A stretch of DNA of 64,000 nucleotides from Saccharothrix tamanrassetensis (lineage in GTDB: Bacteria > Actinomycetota > Actinomycetes > Mycobacteriales > Pseudonocardiaceae), in NCBI RefSeq assembly GCF_014203665.1, contig NZ_JACHJN010000008.1, positions 62,001-126,000 on the forward strand. Direction: 5' to 3'. This document shows, one piece after another, positions 32,850 to 41,364 of the stretch. Below the pieces are notes generated by a model. It searched no databases. It saw only the letters and a list, made by a program, of their open reading frames with translations, and was not told where the DNA came from. Each line of letters opens with the position of its first letter. Position 1 is the stretch's first letter. The translations under genes were made by a program, and so were the position numbers.

Positions 32850-33569
32850 GTGGGACTCGGTGAGCTGCGCGGCGTGGTGGCCCTCGACGGGCCGTCCGGC
32901 ACCGGCAAGTCCTCCGCCGCACGCAGGCTGGCGGCCTCGCTCGGCGCGCGCTACCTGGACACCGGCGCGATGTACCGGGCGGTGACGCTGGCCGTGCTGC
33001 GCGCGGGCGTCGACCCGGCGGACGCCGAGCGCGTCACCGAGGTCGCCCGCACGCTCCGGCTGGTGCAGGGCTCCGACCCGCAGCGCTCGACCACCACGCT
33101 GGACGGCACGGACGTCGGCACGGACATCCGGGGCCCCGAGGTGACGCTCGCGGTGTCGCCGGTGTCGGCCGTGCCGCAGGTGCGCGAGCTGCTGGTGGCG
33201 CAGCAGCGGGCGATCATCGCCGCCGCGCTGGAAGACGCGGGCGGGATCGTCGTGGAAGGCCGCGACATCGGCACGGTCGTCGTGCCGGACGCCGAGCTGA
33301 AGGTGTACCTGACCGCCGACGCGCAGGCCCGCGCGCAGCGGCGCACCAGGCAGGACAACGCATCCGGCCGTACGTCCACAGTGGACGCCACGTTGGCGGA
33401 CGTGCAGCGGCGGGACGCCTACGACTCGTCGCGCGCGGTGTCGCCGCTGCGGCCCGCCGAGGACGCCGTGGAGCTGGACACCACGTCGCTGGACCTCGCG
33501 GGCGTACTGGCGGCGCTGGTGGACCTGGTGGAGCAGCGCGGGCTGCGCGTCGTGGCGGTGGGTGGGTGA
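32850..33569 (+). CDS. cmk: Cytidylate kinase
   Basis: A 239-aa (d)CMP kinase: P-loop GPSGTGKSS at 14-22, YLDTGAMYRAVT, the CMP-binding VVEGRDIGTVV and the lid QRRTRQ. It phosphorylates CMP and dCMP with ATP. The GTG at 32850 has a GAGGAGGAAA site. It overlaps plsC by 4 nt, and der follows in the same way, the conserved cmk-plsC-der order of actinobacteria. Confidence 0.95.
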   Translation: MGLGELRGVVALDGPSGTGKSSAARRLAASLGARYLDTGAMYRAVTLAVLRAGVDPADAERVTEVARTLRLVQGSDPQRSTTTLDGTDVGTDIRGPEVTLAVSPVSAVPQVRELLVAQQRAIIAAALEDAGGIVVEGRDIGTVVVPDAELKVYLTADAQARAQRRTRQDNASGRTSTVDATLADVQRRDAYDSSRAVSPLRPAEDAVELDTTSLDLAGVLAALVDLVEQRGLRVVAVGG

Positions 33570-34219
33570 GCGGACAGCTGCCCCCGGGCACCCTGCCCCG
33601 GCTGCTGGACTTCGGCCGGTGGTTCGCGCGCGGACCGTTCTCCTGGGCGTTCCGGGTGCGGGCTTCCGGGCGTTCGAACCTGCCCGCGGACGGGCCGGTC
33701 GTGCTGGTCGCGAACCACAGCTCGATGGTGGACGGGCCCATCCTGTTCGGGGTCCTGCCCCGCCCTGTGGTCTTCTTGATCAAGCAGGAGATGTTCCGCG
33801 GCCTCGCGGGCTGGGGCCTGCGGCGGATCGGCCAGCTGCCCGTCCGGCGCGGCGTGCCCGACCGGGCGCCACTGCTCGCGGCCCAGCAGGTGCTGCGCGG
33901 CGGCGGCGTGGTCGGCGTGTTCCCGGAGGGCACGCGTGGCGCGGGCGACGTGGCGCAGGCCCAGCAGGGCGCGGCGTGGCTGGCCCGCACGACCGGGGCC
34001 GTCGTGGTGCCGGTCGCGTGCCGGGGCACCCTGCGGCCCCCCGGTTCCGGGCGCCGGTTCCGGCCCGTGGTGGACGTGCTGGTGGGTGAGCCGTTCGAGC
34101 CGCCCGCCGACAAGGGTCGGCAGGGGCTGGAGAAGGCGACCGAGCAGGTCCGCGACCGCTTGGCCACGCTGGTGGCCGAGCTCGACAGCAAGCGAAGCGT
34201 GAGTGGAGAAGCAGGATGA
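33566..34219 (+). CDS. plsC: 1-acyl-sn-glycerol-3-phosphate acyltransferase (PlsC family)
   Basis: A 217-aa acyltransferase with the HX4D motif (NHSSMVD, His51 and Asp56) and the glycerol-phosphate-binding FPEGTRG near 119-125. It transfers an acyl chain to lysophosphatidate at the inner face of the membrane. It is translationally coupled to cmk (GTGA) and to der, with an ATGA at its stop. Confidence 0.9.
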   Translation: MSGQLPPGTLPRLLDFGRWFARGPFSWAFRVRASGRSNLPADGPVVLVANHSSMVDGPILFGVLPRPVVFLIKQEMFRGLAGWGLRRIGQLPVRRGVPDRAPLLAAQQVLRGGGVVGVFPEGTRGAGDVAQAQQGAAWLARTTGAVVVPVACRGTLRPPGSGRRFRPVVDVLVGEPFEPPADKGRQGLEKATEQVRDRLATLVAELDSKRSVSGEAG

Positions 34220-35625
34220 CGGACTTGGACGGCACCTGGGCGGACGAGTCCGACTGGAGCGCGTTCGACGACGAGTCGGACGGCGGTGAGGACGGCGGTG
34301 CCGTCCCGCAGCCGGTGCTGGCCGTCGTCGGCCGGCCGAACGTGGGCAAGTCGACGCTGGTCAACCGCATCATCGGCCGCCGCGAGGCGGTCGTGCAGGA
34401 CGTGCCGGGCGTGACCCGCGACCGGGTCGCCTACGACGCGCTGTGGAACGGCCGGAAGTTCACCGTGGTGGACACCGGGGGCTGGGAACCCGACGCCACC
34501 GGCATGATGGCGTCCGTCGCGGCGCAGGCCGAGCTGGCCATGGCGACCGCCGACGCGATCGTCTTCGTGGTCGACGCGACGGTCGGCGCGACCACCACCG
34601 ACGAGGCCGCCGTGAAGGTGCTGCGGCGCTCCAAGCGGCCCGTGCTGGTGGTGGCGAACAAGGTGGACGACGAGCGGCTGATGGCCGAGGTCGCCATGCT
34701 GTGGTCGCTGGGGCTGGGCGAGCCGATCCCGGTCAGCGGTCTGCACGGCCGCGGGTCCGGCGACATGCTGGACAAGATCCTCGAAGCGCTGCCCGAGTCG
34801 CCCCGCGACACGTTCGGCTCCAACGCGGGTGGCCCGCGGCGAGTGGCACTGGTCGGCCGGCCGAACGTCGGCAAGTCGTCGCTGCTCAACCGGCTGACCG
34901 GCGAGGAGCGCTCGGTGGTCGACGCGGTGGCGGGCACCACCGTGGACCCGGTCGACTCGCTGGTCGAGCTGGACGACGACCTGTGGCGGTTCGTGGACAC
35001 CGCCGGGCTGCGCAAGCGGGTGAACTTCGCCAGCGGCGCCGAGTACTACGCGTCGCTGCGCACCAAGGCCGCGATCGAGTCCGCCGAGGTGGCGATCGTG
35101 CTGCTGGACGCGTCCGAGCCGATCAGCGAGCAGGACCTGCGGGTGCTGTCGATGGTCGTCGACTCGGGCCGGGCGTGCGTGCTGGCGTTCAACAAGTGGG
35201 ACCTGGTGGACGAGGACCGGCGCCACGCCATGGTGCGTGAGCTGGAACGCGGCCTGGTGCGCGTGCCGTGGGCGGAGCGGGTCAACATCTCGGCGCTGAC
35301 CGGTCGCGCGGTGCGCAAGCTCGCCCCGGCGCTGCGGACCGCGCTGGAGTCGTGGGACACCCGGGTACCCACCGGACGGCTGAACGCGTGGCTGAACGAC
35401 CTGATCCAGGCCACCCCGCCGCCGGTGCGCGGCGGCAAGCAGCCCAAGGTCCTGTTCGCCACCCAGGCGTCCACCCGCCCGCCGACGTTCGTGCTGTTCA
35501 CGACCGGTTTCCTGGAGGCCGGGTACCGGCGGTTCATCGAGCGCAAGCTGCGCGAGGAGTTCGGCTTCGCGGGCAGCCCGGTGCGGATCTCGGTGCGGGT
35601 CAGGGAAAAGCGCGCCAAGAAGTGA
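34216..35625 (+). CDS. der: Ribosome-assembly GTPase Der (EngA)
   Basis: A 469-aa protein with two tandem GTPase domains. The first P-loop GRPNVGKST is at 39-47, with DTGG and NKVD. The second GRPNVGKSS is near 213-221, with DTAG and NKWD. A C-terminal KH-like domain ([15 protein letters not shown]) follows. Der is needed for 50S subunit maturation. The first 30 residues are acidic and extra to the core, as often seen in actinobacteria. Confidence 0.95.
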   Translation: MTDLDGTWADESDWSAFDDESDGGEDGGAVPQPVLAVVGRPNVGKSTLVNRIIGRREAVVQDVPGVTRDRVAYDALWNGRKFTVVDTGGWEPDATGMMASVAAQAELAMATADAIVFVVDATVGATTTDEAAVKVLRRSKRPVLVVANKVDDERLMAEVAMLWSLGLGEPIPVSGLHGRGSGDMLDKILEALPESPRDTFGSNAGGPRRVALVGRPNVGKSSLLNRLTGEERSVVDAVAGTTVDPVDSLVELDDDLWRFVDTAGLRKRVNFASGAEYYASLRTKAAIESAEVAIVLLDASEPISEQDLRVLSMVVDSGRACVLAFNKWDLVDEDRRHAMVRELERGLVRVPWAERVNISALTGRAVRKLAPALRTALESWDTRVPTGRLNAWLNDLIQATPPPVRGGKQPKVLFATQASTRPPTFVLFTTGFLEAGYRRFIERKLREEFGFAGSPVRISVRVREKRAKK

Positions 35626-35646
35626 TCGGTTGCCCCGGCAGGCGGA

Positions 35647-36309
35647 ATGCGGTTGCCTGACGTCGTGCCGGTGCGATTGGTCCTCGCGGACGACGAGGCC
35701 CTGCTGCGGCGGGGCCTGCGCGTGCTGCTGGAAGCGGACGGCCGCGTGCGGGTCGTCGCCGAAGCGGCCGACGGCGCGGCCCTGCTGGAAGCCGTGCGCC
35801 GGTACCGGCCGGACGTGGCGCTGGTCGACGTCCAGATGCCGGGGATGGACGGCCTGTCCGCGCTGCGCGCGCTGCTGGCGTGGACCGATCCGCCGGCCGT
35901 GGCGGTGCTGACCACGTTCGACCTGGACGACTACGTGGCGACCGCCCTGGAGCTGGGCGCGCAGGGCTTCCTGCTCAAGGACGCGGAACCCGAGACCCTG
36001 GTCCGGGCGGTCGTGGACCTGGCCGCGGGCGGCGCGGTACTGGACCCGCGGATCACCGCGCGGCTGCTGCCCCGACTGCGCGAAGCGGGTCGTTTCCGGG
36101 AGAACCCGCAGCTCAACACGTTGAGCGCGCGGGAGAAGCAGGTGCTCGCGCGGATCGCGAGCGGGCAGTCGAACAGCACCATCGCGGCGGGCCTGGGCTT
36201 GAGCGAGGCGACGGTGAAGAGTTACGTGTCCACCGTGCTGACGAAACTCGGAGTGGAGAACCGCGTGCAGGCGGCCCTGGTGGCGCACCAGGTGGGCGGC
36301 ACGTGGTGA
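35647..36309 (+). CDS. NarL/LuxR-type response regulator
   Basis: A 220-aa two-component regulator. The receiver domain has Asp15/Asp16, phospho-acceptor Asp61 (ALVDVQMPG), a Thr in VLTTFD and Lys in LLKD. The C-terminal LuxR HTH reads LSAREKQVLARIASGQSNST, then IAAGLGLSEATVKSYVS. It is coupled to the following histidine kinase, whose GTG overlaps its stop. The output genes are unknown; no transporter is next to it. The ATG at 35647 or the GTG at 35665 could be the start. Confidence 0.9.
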   Translation: MRLPDVVPVRLVLADDEALLRRGLRVLLEADGRVRVVAEAADGAALLEAVRRYRPDVALVDVQMPGMDGLSALRALLAWTDPPAVAVLTTFDLDDYVATALELGAQGFLLKDAEPETLVRAVVDLAAGGAVLDPRITARLLPRLREAGRFRENPQLNTLSAREKQVLARIASGQSNSTIAAGLGLSEATVKSYVSTVLTKLGVENRVQAALVAHQVGGTW

Positions 36310-37418
36310 TCCTGCTGGAGTTCCTGGCCGTCACGGTCCCGGCCGCGATGGTGCTGCTGGCCGACGGCGTGCCGTACACGTGGTCGATCCCGACCGCGCT
36401 GGCCGCCTGCGCGCTGCTGCCGGTGCGCCGGTGGTTGCCGTGGCTCGCGGTGCTGGCCTGCCTGCCGGCGCTGCTGGGAGGTCTCGGCTGGCCGCCCACC
36501 GTGGTAGCCCTCTACCGGCTGGGCCGCACGTCATCCGTCAGGGTGATGATCGGCGGCGTACTCCTCACCACGACGCTCCCGGCGACGCTGGTGGTGCTGA
36601 CCCAGGACCTGACCGTGGGCGGCATCCTGCTGACGTACTCGTTCTGCCTGTTCATGTCGGGTGCTCCGACGGCGCTGGGTGCCTTAATCGCCACCAGGCA
36701 GGAGCTCACCGAGAGCCTGTCCGAGGCGGCGCGGGCCCGTGAAGCGGAACTCGAAGCCCGTGAGTCCAACGCGCGGGCGTCCGAACGAGCCAGAATCGCC
36801 CGCGAGATCCACGATGCAGTAGGGCACCATGCCACCCTCATCGCGGTCGAGTCGGCAGCGCTGGCCGCCACCACGGACAACCCGGAAGTCAAGGCGACGG
36901 CCCGACGCCTGCGAGGACTCGCGAAGGACGCGCTGTCCGAGATGCGAGCGGCCCTAGGCCTGCTCAACACCGAACCGACCCAAAGCCACGAAGACATCCC
37001 GCACCTGGTCGAACGCGCCAAAGCAGCCGGCCTGACGATCCGCTTGGACGACAGGACGAGCGACCTGCCCCCGTCGATCAGCCGAGCAGCGTTCCGGGTG
37101 GTCCAAGAGGCCCTGACCAACGTGACCAAACACGCGCCCGGTGCAGCCGTCCAGGTACGACTGTCGAAAGTGGACGGACGAGTGCGGGTGTCCGTGGTCA
37201 ACGGCCCGGCCCAGGAACCGCCGACGTCAACCGATCCGGGCGGCACAGGCCTGCACGGGCTCTCGGAACGAGTGCGCCTGGTCGGCGGCACCCTCAAGAC
37301 CACGCCGCGCGAAGACGGCAGCTGGGAGGTCGAAGCCGACCTACCCTCCGGTCCGTCGAAAGTTGACGCAGATGACTCGACTTTAGGCGGTAGTGCACGA
37401 AACCCCGCCAACGCATAG
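36306..37418 (+). CDS. NarL-type sensor histidine kinase
   Basis: A 370-aa membrane kinase with four or five transmembrane helices in residues 1-125 and no large extracytoplasmic sensor. The dimerisation box HisKA_3 reads ARIAREIHDAVGHHATLI with phospho-His169. The ATPase domain has the N-box QEALTNVTKHAPG and GGTGLHGLSERV. It phosphorylates the response regulator encoded just before it. Start at the GTG at 36306, or the adjacent GTG at 36303. The second half uses less biased codons than the first. Confidence 0.9.
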   Translation: MILLEFLAVTVPAAMVLLADGVPYTWSIPTALAACALLPVRRWLPWLAVLACLPALLGGLGWPPTVVALYRLGRTSSVRVMIGGVLLTTTLPATLVVLTQDLTVGGILLTYSFCLFMSGAPTALGALIATRQELTESLSEAARAREAELEARESNARASERARIAREIHDAVGHHATLIAVESAALAATTDNPEVKATARRLRGLAKDALSEMRAALGLLNTEPTQSHEDIPHLVERAKAAGLTIRLDDRTSDLPPSISRAAFRVVQEALTNVTKHAPGAAVQVRLSKVDGRVRVSVVNGPAQEPPTSTDPGGTGLHGLSERVRLVGGTLKTTPREDGSWEVEADLPSGPSKVDADDSTLGGSARNPANA

Positions 37419-37466
37419 TGGCAGGGCGTCGAAGCTCGGGGGAGCGGCAAGTCGACCGAGGGGAAC

Positions 37467-37495
37467 GCGGAGGTCCGCCCAGCGCGGACCTCCGC
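37467..37495 (+). terminator. Hairpin terminator after the two-component genes
   Basis: A perfect 12-bp stem GCGGAGGTCCGC / GCGGACCTCCGC with a 5-nt loop lies 49 nt after the kinase stop. Confidence 0.8.
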
Positions 37496-37598
37496 CAAAC
37501 CCCCAGCTCAGCCCGCTGTTCGACGCCCTCAGGGGGCCGTGTCGGGGGTCCGTTGCGAGTGCGCTAAGCTATCCGCGCACCCCACAACGGGATGCGGC

Positions 37599-37677
<79 letters not shown>

Positions 37678-37679
37678 GC

Positions 37680-37723
37680 AAAGAGCCGCTGGCTCAGGCG
37701 TAATGCCTGGTCAGCGGCTCTTT
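37680..37723 (+). terminator. Terminator of tRNA-Pro, element-derived
   Basis: A perfect 12-bp stem AAAGAGCCGCTG / CAGCGGCTCTTT ends in TTT, 8 nt after the tRNA. Confidence 0.8.
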
Positions 37724-37779
37724 CGCATTGCCGGGTTTGGATCTTGGTTGTGATCTTCGTGGGGACCGTTTGGGGACCT

Positions 37780-37798
37780 GAGTGACTAACTGAGTGAC
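37780..37798. promoter_or_regulatory. Putative integrase arm site, left
   Basis: GAGTGACTAACTGAGTGAC, two GAGTGAC words 12 bp apart, lies 102 bp inside the attL core. The identical 19-mer lies 98 bp before the attR core. Symmetric flanking of the core in the circular form is what integrase or Xis arm sites look like. Confidence 0.6.
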
Positions 37799-38136
37799 TG
37801 TTGCCGTTGAGGTGTGTCACCCCACGCTGGTGTCAGCGAGCTGAGCACGGGGCGGACCCGGCGGGGAGGGAGCGACGTTCGTCGGCTCTGCACCTCGACG
37901 TGGCGCCCCAAGGTGCTCCTGCTAGCCCTCGTTGTCGACGTGCATAAACGGCACCAGTAAGCGTGAGGAGACGTGACCGTCGCGGATCTGTGGCGTTCAC
38001 TAGGTACATCCTCGACAACGCTGGTGTACGGCAAACTCCTTCGAGAATGTCGCACGTCCTCCATCTCTGCTCCGTCTTCAAGGGGTACGTGGAGATGGTG
38101 AAGGTGAGGGGGACGCGTCGTGGAGGAAGGGATGTT
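37799..38136. other. Non-coding left end of the AICE
   Basis: About 340 bp between the arm site and the first small gene. No supported frame is seen on either strand. It would become part of attP in the excised circle. Confidence 0.4.
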
Positions 38137-38430
38137 ATGACTGTGGAGTCTTTACGCGCCGTCACGAAATCAGTCCAACCGGACGCTGGCTCCGGCGGAG
38201 GACAGGTGACGCTGTTCTCGGTTCGAAGCCTGACCATCCTGGCGTTGGCTATGGTGATCGGCTTCTTTGCGTGCTTGGCGGCAGGGATACCCGCCGGAAT
38301 CGGCGCCGCGCAGGCTGCTGGCGTCGGGGTGGGCGTTACTGTGGGCGTACTCTCTGGGATGGCCGCAGGCATGCTCACAGCGCTCGGCGTAGCGGGGACG
38401 CTCAATACGCTTGTGGGTAGTAAGCACTGA
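38137..38430 (+). CDS. Small membrane protein, 97 aa
   Basis: The only plus-strand gene near attL. Read from the ATG at 38137 with GGAAGGGA upstream. It has two transmembrane helices (ILALAMVIGFFACLAAGIPA and VGVGVTVGVLSGMAAGMLTA). Residues 1-30 are hydrophilic. No family is recognised. The longer reading from 37963 adds an uncharacteristic Arg-rich extension. Confidence 0.65.
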   Translation: MTVESLRAVTKSVQPDAGSGGGQVTLFSVRSLTILALAMVIGFFACLAAGIPAGIGAAQAAGVGVGVTVGVLSGMAAGMLTALGVAGTLNTLVGSKH

Positions 38431-38488
38431 AGGCGGAGATGCTGGCCTGGTGTGAGCACGAGGGCAGCACCTCAGCCTCCGATGCGAG

Positions 38489-39646
38489 TCAGCCAGCCTT
38501 TGGGAAGATGTGATCCATTGCGGTGGCTCCCTCCACCATCACCGGCACGATCTGATGGCGGTAGACGGTCTCGGTCACGGTGGTGCTGCTGTGGCCAACC
38601 AGGCGCGCGATGTCCTCAAGCTTGACCCCGGATGCCGAAAGCACGGACACGAAGCTATGTCGCATCTCCCGTGGTGTCCACTGTTTGGGGTTGAGATCCG
38701 TGGCCTTCAGTACGCGCCTGAACGCGCGCCGGACGTTGTGGGAGTCCAGCTCGGTTCCGACCTCTGAAACAAACACCAGGCCGTGTTCCTGCCACCGCGC
38801 GCCCGCGAGCTTCCGCCGCGCGTCCTCACGCTCCTTGTGGGCTTTCAGGGCCTCGACACACCGTGTCGGCATGGCGAGGGTCCGCCGTGACTTCCGGGTC
38901 TTCGTGTCTCCTCCTTCGCGCACCGACCGCCACACCGAGATAGACGGCAACACGACCGGTTCCGCGTTTGGCTTGCCGATCAAGTCCACGTGTTTCCACG
39001 TGAGCGCCCGTAGTTCCTCGGTGCGGGCACCGATCAGCAGCGATAGCACGATGTAGGCGTGCATCGAGGTGCCTTCGGAGGCGTCCAGCACTGCGGCCAC
39101 CTGTTCGAGTGTGAGGGACTTCGACGGGCGACCGGACTGCCCGGTAGGCACTTCGCACAACTGCACGACGTTGCGCTTCACCTTGTCCCGGGCCTGCGCC
39201 ATGCGCACCGACCGGTTGAGGATCGAGAACACCAGCCGCAGCGTGCGTGTGGACAGCGTGAGCGCCAGTTCCTCAAGCCACTCGTCCACCTCATCGGCGC
39301 TCAGCTCGCGGAGGTTGCGCAGACCGAGGTAAGGGATGATGTGGCCGTTGGCCTGGTAGGTGTAGTTTTTAACCGTCTCCTCGTCACGCCCGCGCAAGCC
39401 GTATTTCAACCACGTGGTGACGGCCTGCTTGACCTTGTAGTCGTGAGGTGCGACGGGCAACCCGTCGTTGAGGTCCCGAAGAATCTCCTTGAGCTTGTCC
39501 TTGGCCTCGGTCTTCGTCCTGCCGCTGGCCTTGCGGGTGATCCGCTTGCCCTTGGCGTTGAAACCGATCGTCGCGGTTGCGATCCACCGCTGCCGCTTCT
39601 CGTCCCAGTGGAGACCACCGTCCCCTCGGCTACGCCGTTTCGCCAT
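38489..39646 (-). CDS. int: AICE tyrosine-recombinase integrase
   Basis: A 385-aa phage-type integrase. The N-terminal arm-binding part (GGLHWDEKRQRWIATATIGF) is followed by a core-binding SAM-like domain (residues 65-150). The catalytic domain has Arg in GARTEELRAL, the box II MRHSFVSVLSASGVKLEDIA with LVGHSS, and the nucleophile Tyr362 in ETVYRHQ. It integrates the element at tRNA-Pro. It overlaps the excisionase by 17 nt, the usual xis-int arrangement, and sits next to its own att site. Confidence 0.94.
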   Translation of the reverse strand: MAKRRSRGDGGLHWDEKRQRWIATATIGFNAKGKRITRKASGRTKTEAKDKLKEILRDLNDGLPVAPHDYKVKQAVTTWLKYGLRGRDEETVKNYTYQANGHIIPYLGLRNLRELSADEVDEWLEELALTLSTRTLRLVFSILNRSVRMAQARDKVKRNVVQLCEVPTGQSGRPSKSLTLEQVAAVLDASEGTSMHAYIVLSLLIGARTEELRALTWKHVDLIGKPNAEPVVLPSISVWRSVREGGDTKTRKSRRTLAMPTRCVEALKAHKEREDARRKLAGARWQEHGLVFVSEVGTELDSHNVRRAFRRVLKATDLNPKQWTPREMRHSFVSVLSASGVKLEDIARLVGHSSTTVTETVYRHQIVPVMVEGATAMDHIFPKAG

Positions 39647-39860
39647 ACCCGATCCCTGCCTCTCGTTCCAGGAGTTCCACGTACGCGGTGATTGCCGACG
39701 ACGGGATGAAGGTGGCCCTGCCCTGCTTCACGTACTTGATGCGTCCGGCGCGCATCTGCTCGTAGAACACACTCCGACTGAGCGAGAGCATTTCCATCGC
39801 TTCGGACACTTTGTAGAGGTACTTCCTCACCGGTATGACGGTGTCGGGCTCGGTGTTCAT
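39630..39860 (-). CDS. xis: Excisionase-like HTH protein
   Basis: A 76-aa winged-helix/MerR-type DNA-binding protein: YKVSEAMEMLSLSRSVFYEQ, then MRAGRIKYVKQGRATFIPSS. Proteins of this size directly before an integrase gene act as recombination directionality factors that bind arm sites and favour excision. The ATG at 39860 overlaps the stop of the upstream ATPase gene. Confidence 0.88.
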   Translation of the reverse strand: MNTEPDTVIPVRKYLYKVSEAMEMLSLSRSVFYEQMRAGRIKYVKQGRATFIPSSAITAYVELLEREAGIGYGETA

Positions 39861-41029
39861 CGGCTCTCCCCCTTGTCGTCGCCGGACGTGTCTGCGGGCA
39901 GGTACCTGTCCCACGCGTCGATCAGGCCCACCTGGTCGCGTTGCGTGGCGGTCGGGAAGGTGACGTATCCCCGGGTGTTCTTGCCGTTGATCTCCACACA
40001 GATCGGTGCCACGTAGTACGCGGCCAGCAAGCTCGACAGTTGGCGGGCGTTCAGCGGTCGGCCGTTGCGGTATTCGCCCCAGGGGGAGTCGTCAAGGTTG
40101 TTGAGGTGGTTGAGGATGTCGCTGGTGTGCATCCGGTCAGTGCCGCAGGCCCGGTAGAGGTCGCGCAGGTCGGTCAGTAGTCGGGTTCCGTCGGACAACG
40201 GAGTGTTGCGACCCTGACGGACGAAGTCGGTGCACGCGTTCCGGGCGGTGCCGGGCCAGTGATCACCGGCATGGTCGGCGATGACGAGCAGGCATTCCCA
40301 GGCTTCGGCTGCGCGGTCGCGTATGCCGGGTGGCATGTCGGGTTCGCAGGTGGCGAAGTCCTCACCGATGCTGTCCAGCCAGGAAATCAGGGCATCGCGC
40401 AGCGGCGCGGCTTCCAGCTCGAATTTGCGTTCCCGGTAGGACTCGACATCCTGGTTGTGACGCCGTTTGCGCATGTGTACGGTGATGGCTCGGGTGGTGA
40501 TGGTGGGCGGGAAGTTCCCTGCCAGGCCCGCCAGGGCGACAGGGGCGAAGACGGGAAGGCGTTCGACCACGAAACCGCCGCTTGCGTCGCCTTTCGTCTT
40601 GGGGATGGTGGCTCCGCGCTTGTAACCGCTGTTGAGCATTTGGCGCACGTCCTCGTTTCCGCTTCCGCCGGCCGCGAAGACGGTGTCCACCTCGTCCATG
40701 AGCAGCGTAAGAGGTTCGGCTGCGATCATGCGGACAAGGGCTGCGGCACTGCCGCCCACCGTGATTTCCGGCTGGCGGGTGAAGTGACGTAGCAGCTCCA
40801 GTACGCGGGTCTTGCCGGATTCGGGTTCGGCGGAGGACAACAACAGTTTCGGCGTGACATAGAAGTGCTCGACCACCCACGTGTGGGCCGCCCACAAGGC
40901 CAGCATCGGGGCGCAATGCTTGTTGGGCAGGACCGCGAACCGGCTGAACATCTCTGCGATGCGGTCAAGGATGGCGGCGGCGGGCATGGACTGCGTCGGT
41001 GGGACGACGTGTAGTGCCGAGGCGGTCAT
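39857..41029 (-). CDS. DUF3631 ATPase, AICE replication protein
   Basis: A 390-aa P-loop ATPase: Walker A SAEPESGKT at 66-74 and Walker B TLLMDEVD at 108-115, followed by the DUF3631 region (VRQMLNSGYKRGATIPKTKG, VALAGLAGNFPPTITTRAI). In AICEs such proteins sit with primase-polymerases and probably act as the replicative helicase or origin-melting factor; this is inferred from family context. It overlaps both neighbours by 4 nt. Confidence 0.87.
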   Translation of the reverse strand: MTASALHVVPPTQSMPAAAILDRIAEMFSRFAVLPNKHCAPMLALWAAHTWVVEHFYVTPKLLLSSAEPESGKTRVLELLRHFTRQPEITVGGSAAALVRMIAAEPLTLLMDEVDTVFAAGGSGNEDVRQMLNSGYKRGATIPKTKGDASGGFVVERLPVFAPVALAGLAGNFPPTITTRAITVHMRKRRHNQDVESYRERKFELEAAPLRDALISWLDSIGEDFATCEPDMPPGIRDRAAEAWECLLVIADHAGDHWPGTARNACTDFVRQGRNTPLSDGTRLLTDLRDLYRACGTDRMHTSDILNHLNNLDDSPWGEYRNGRPLNARQLSSLLAAYYVAPICVEINGKNTRGYVTFPTATQRDQVGLIDAWDRYLPADTSGDDKGESR

Positions 41030-41364
41030 CGAGTGGTCCTCTCGGTGGCGTCACTGATGCGCTCTTCCGGGGTGAGGTATTCGCGTCCCCAGCGCTGCCA
41101 TTGCTCCGGCGTTACCCATGTCCAGACGCGGGCTTGGCCGTGTCGTTGGGTGATGAGTTCGTCGGGGTTGTCGGTGTGGCGGTCGGTGGGCAGGTAGCAG
41201 CGTTCCGAGCCGCAGGGGTGGTTGAGCGGGTAGCGGTGCAGGCGGCTTGCGCGGCGTGCGGTCAGCCAGTCGGTGTAGAAGAACCAGCGGCGGTGTTTGG
41301 GTCCGCCTTCCAGGGCGACCAGGGGTGTTGCGGGGTCGATGAGGTGTGTCGGTGGGGTGGTCAT
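41026..41364 (-). CDS. Hypothetical AICE protein, 112 aa
   Basis: A small Trp/Arg-rich protein starting ATG at 41364 (MTTPPTHLIDPATPLVALEG), overlapping both neighbours by 4 nt. Later segments include HPCGSERCYLPTDRHTDNPD and VWTWVTPEQWQRWGREYL. Its N-terminal half is clearly related to the truncated gene at 42716-42901, so one arose by duplication. Two cysteines are not enough for a clear zinc site. Function unknown. Confidence 0.75.
   Translation of the reverse strand: MTTPPTHLIDPATPLVALEGGPKHRRWFFYTDWLTARRASRLHRYPLNHPCGSERCYLPTDRHTDNPDELITQRHGQARVWTWVTPEQWQRWGREYLTPEERISDATERTTR

Noticed and set aside
33214..36288. 1024-aa open frame opposite cmk-plsC-der
   Set aside because: It spans three well-defined essential genes in antisense and shows no family features.
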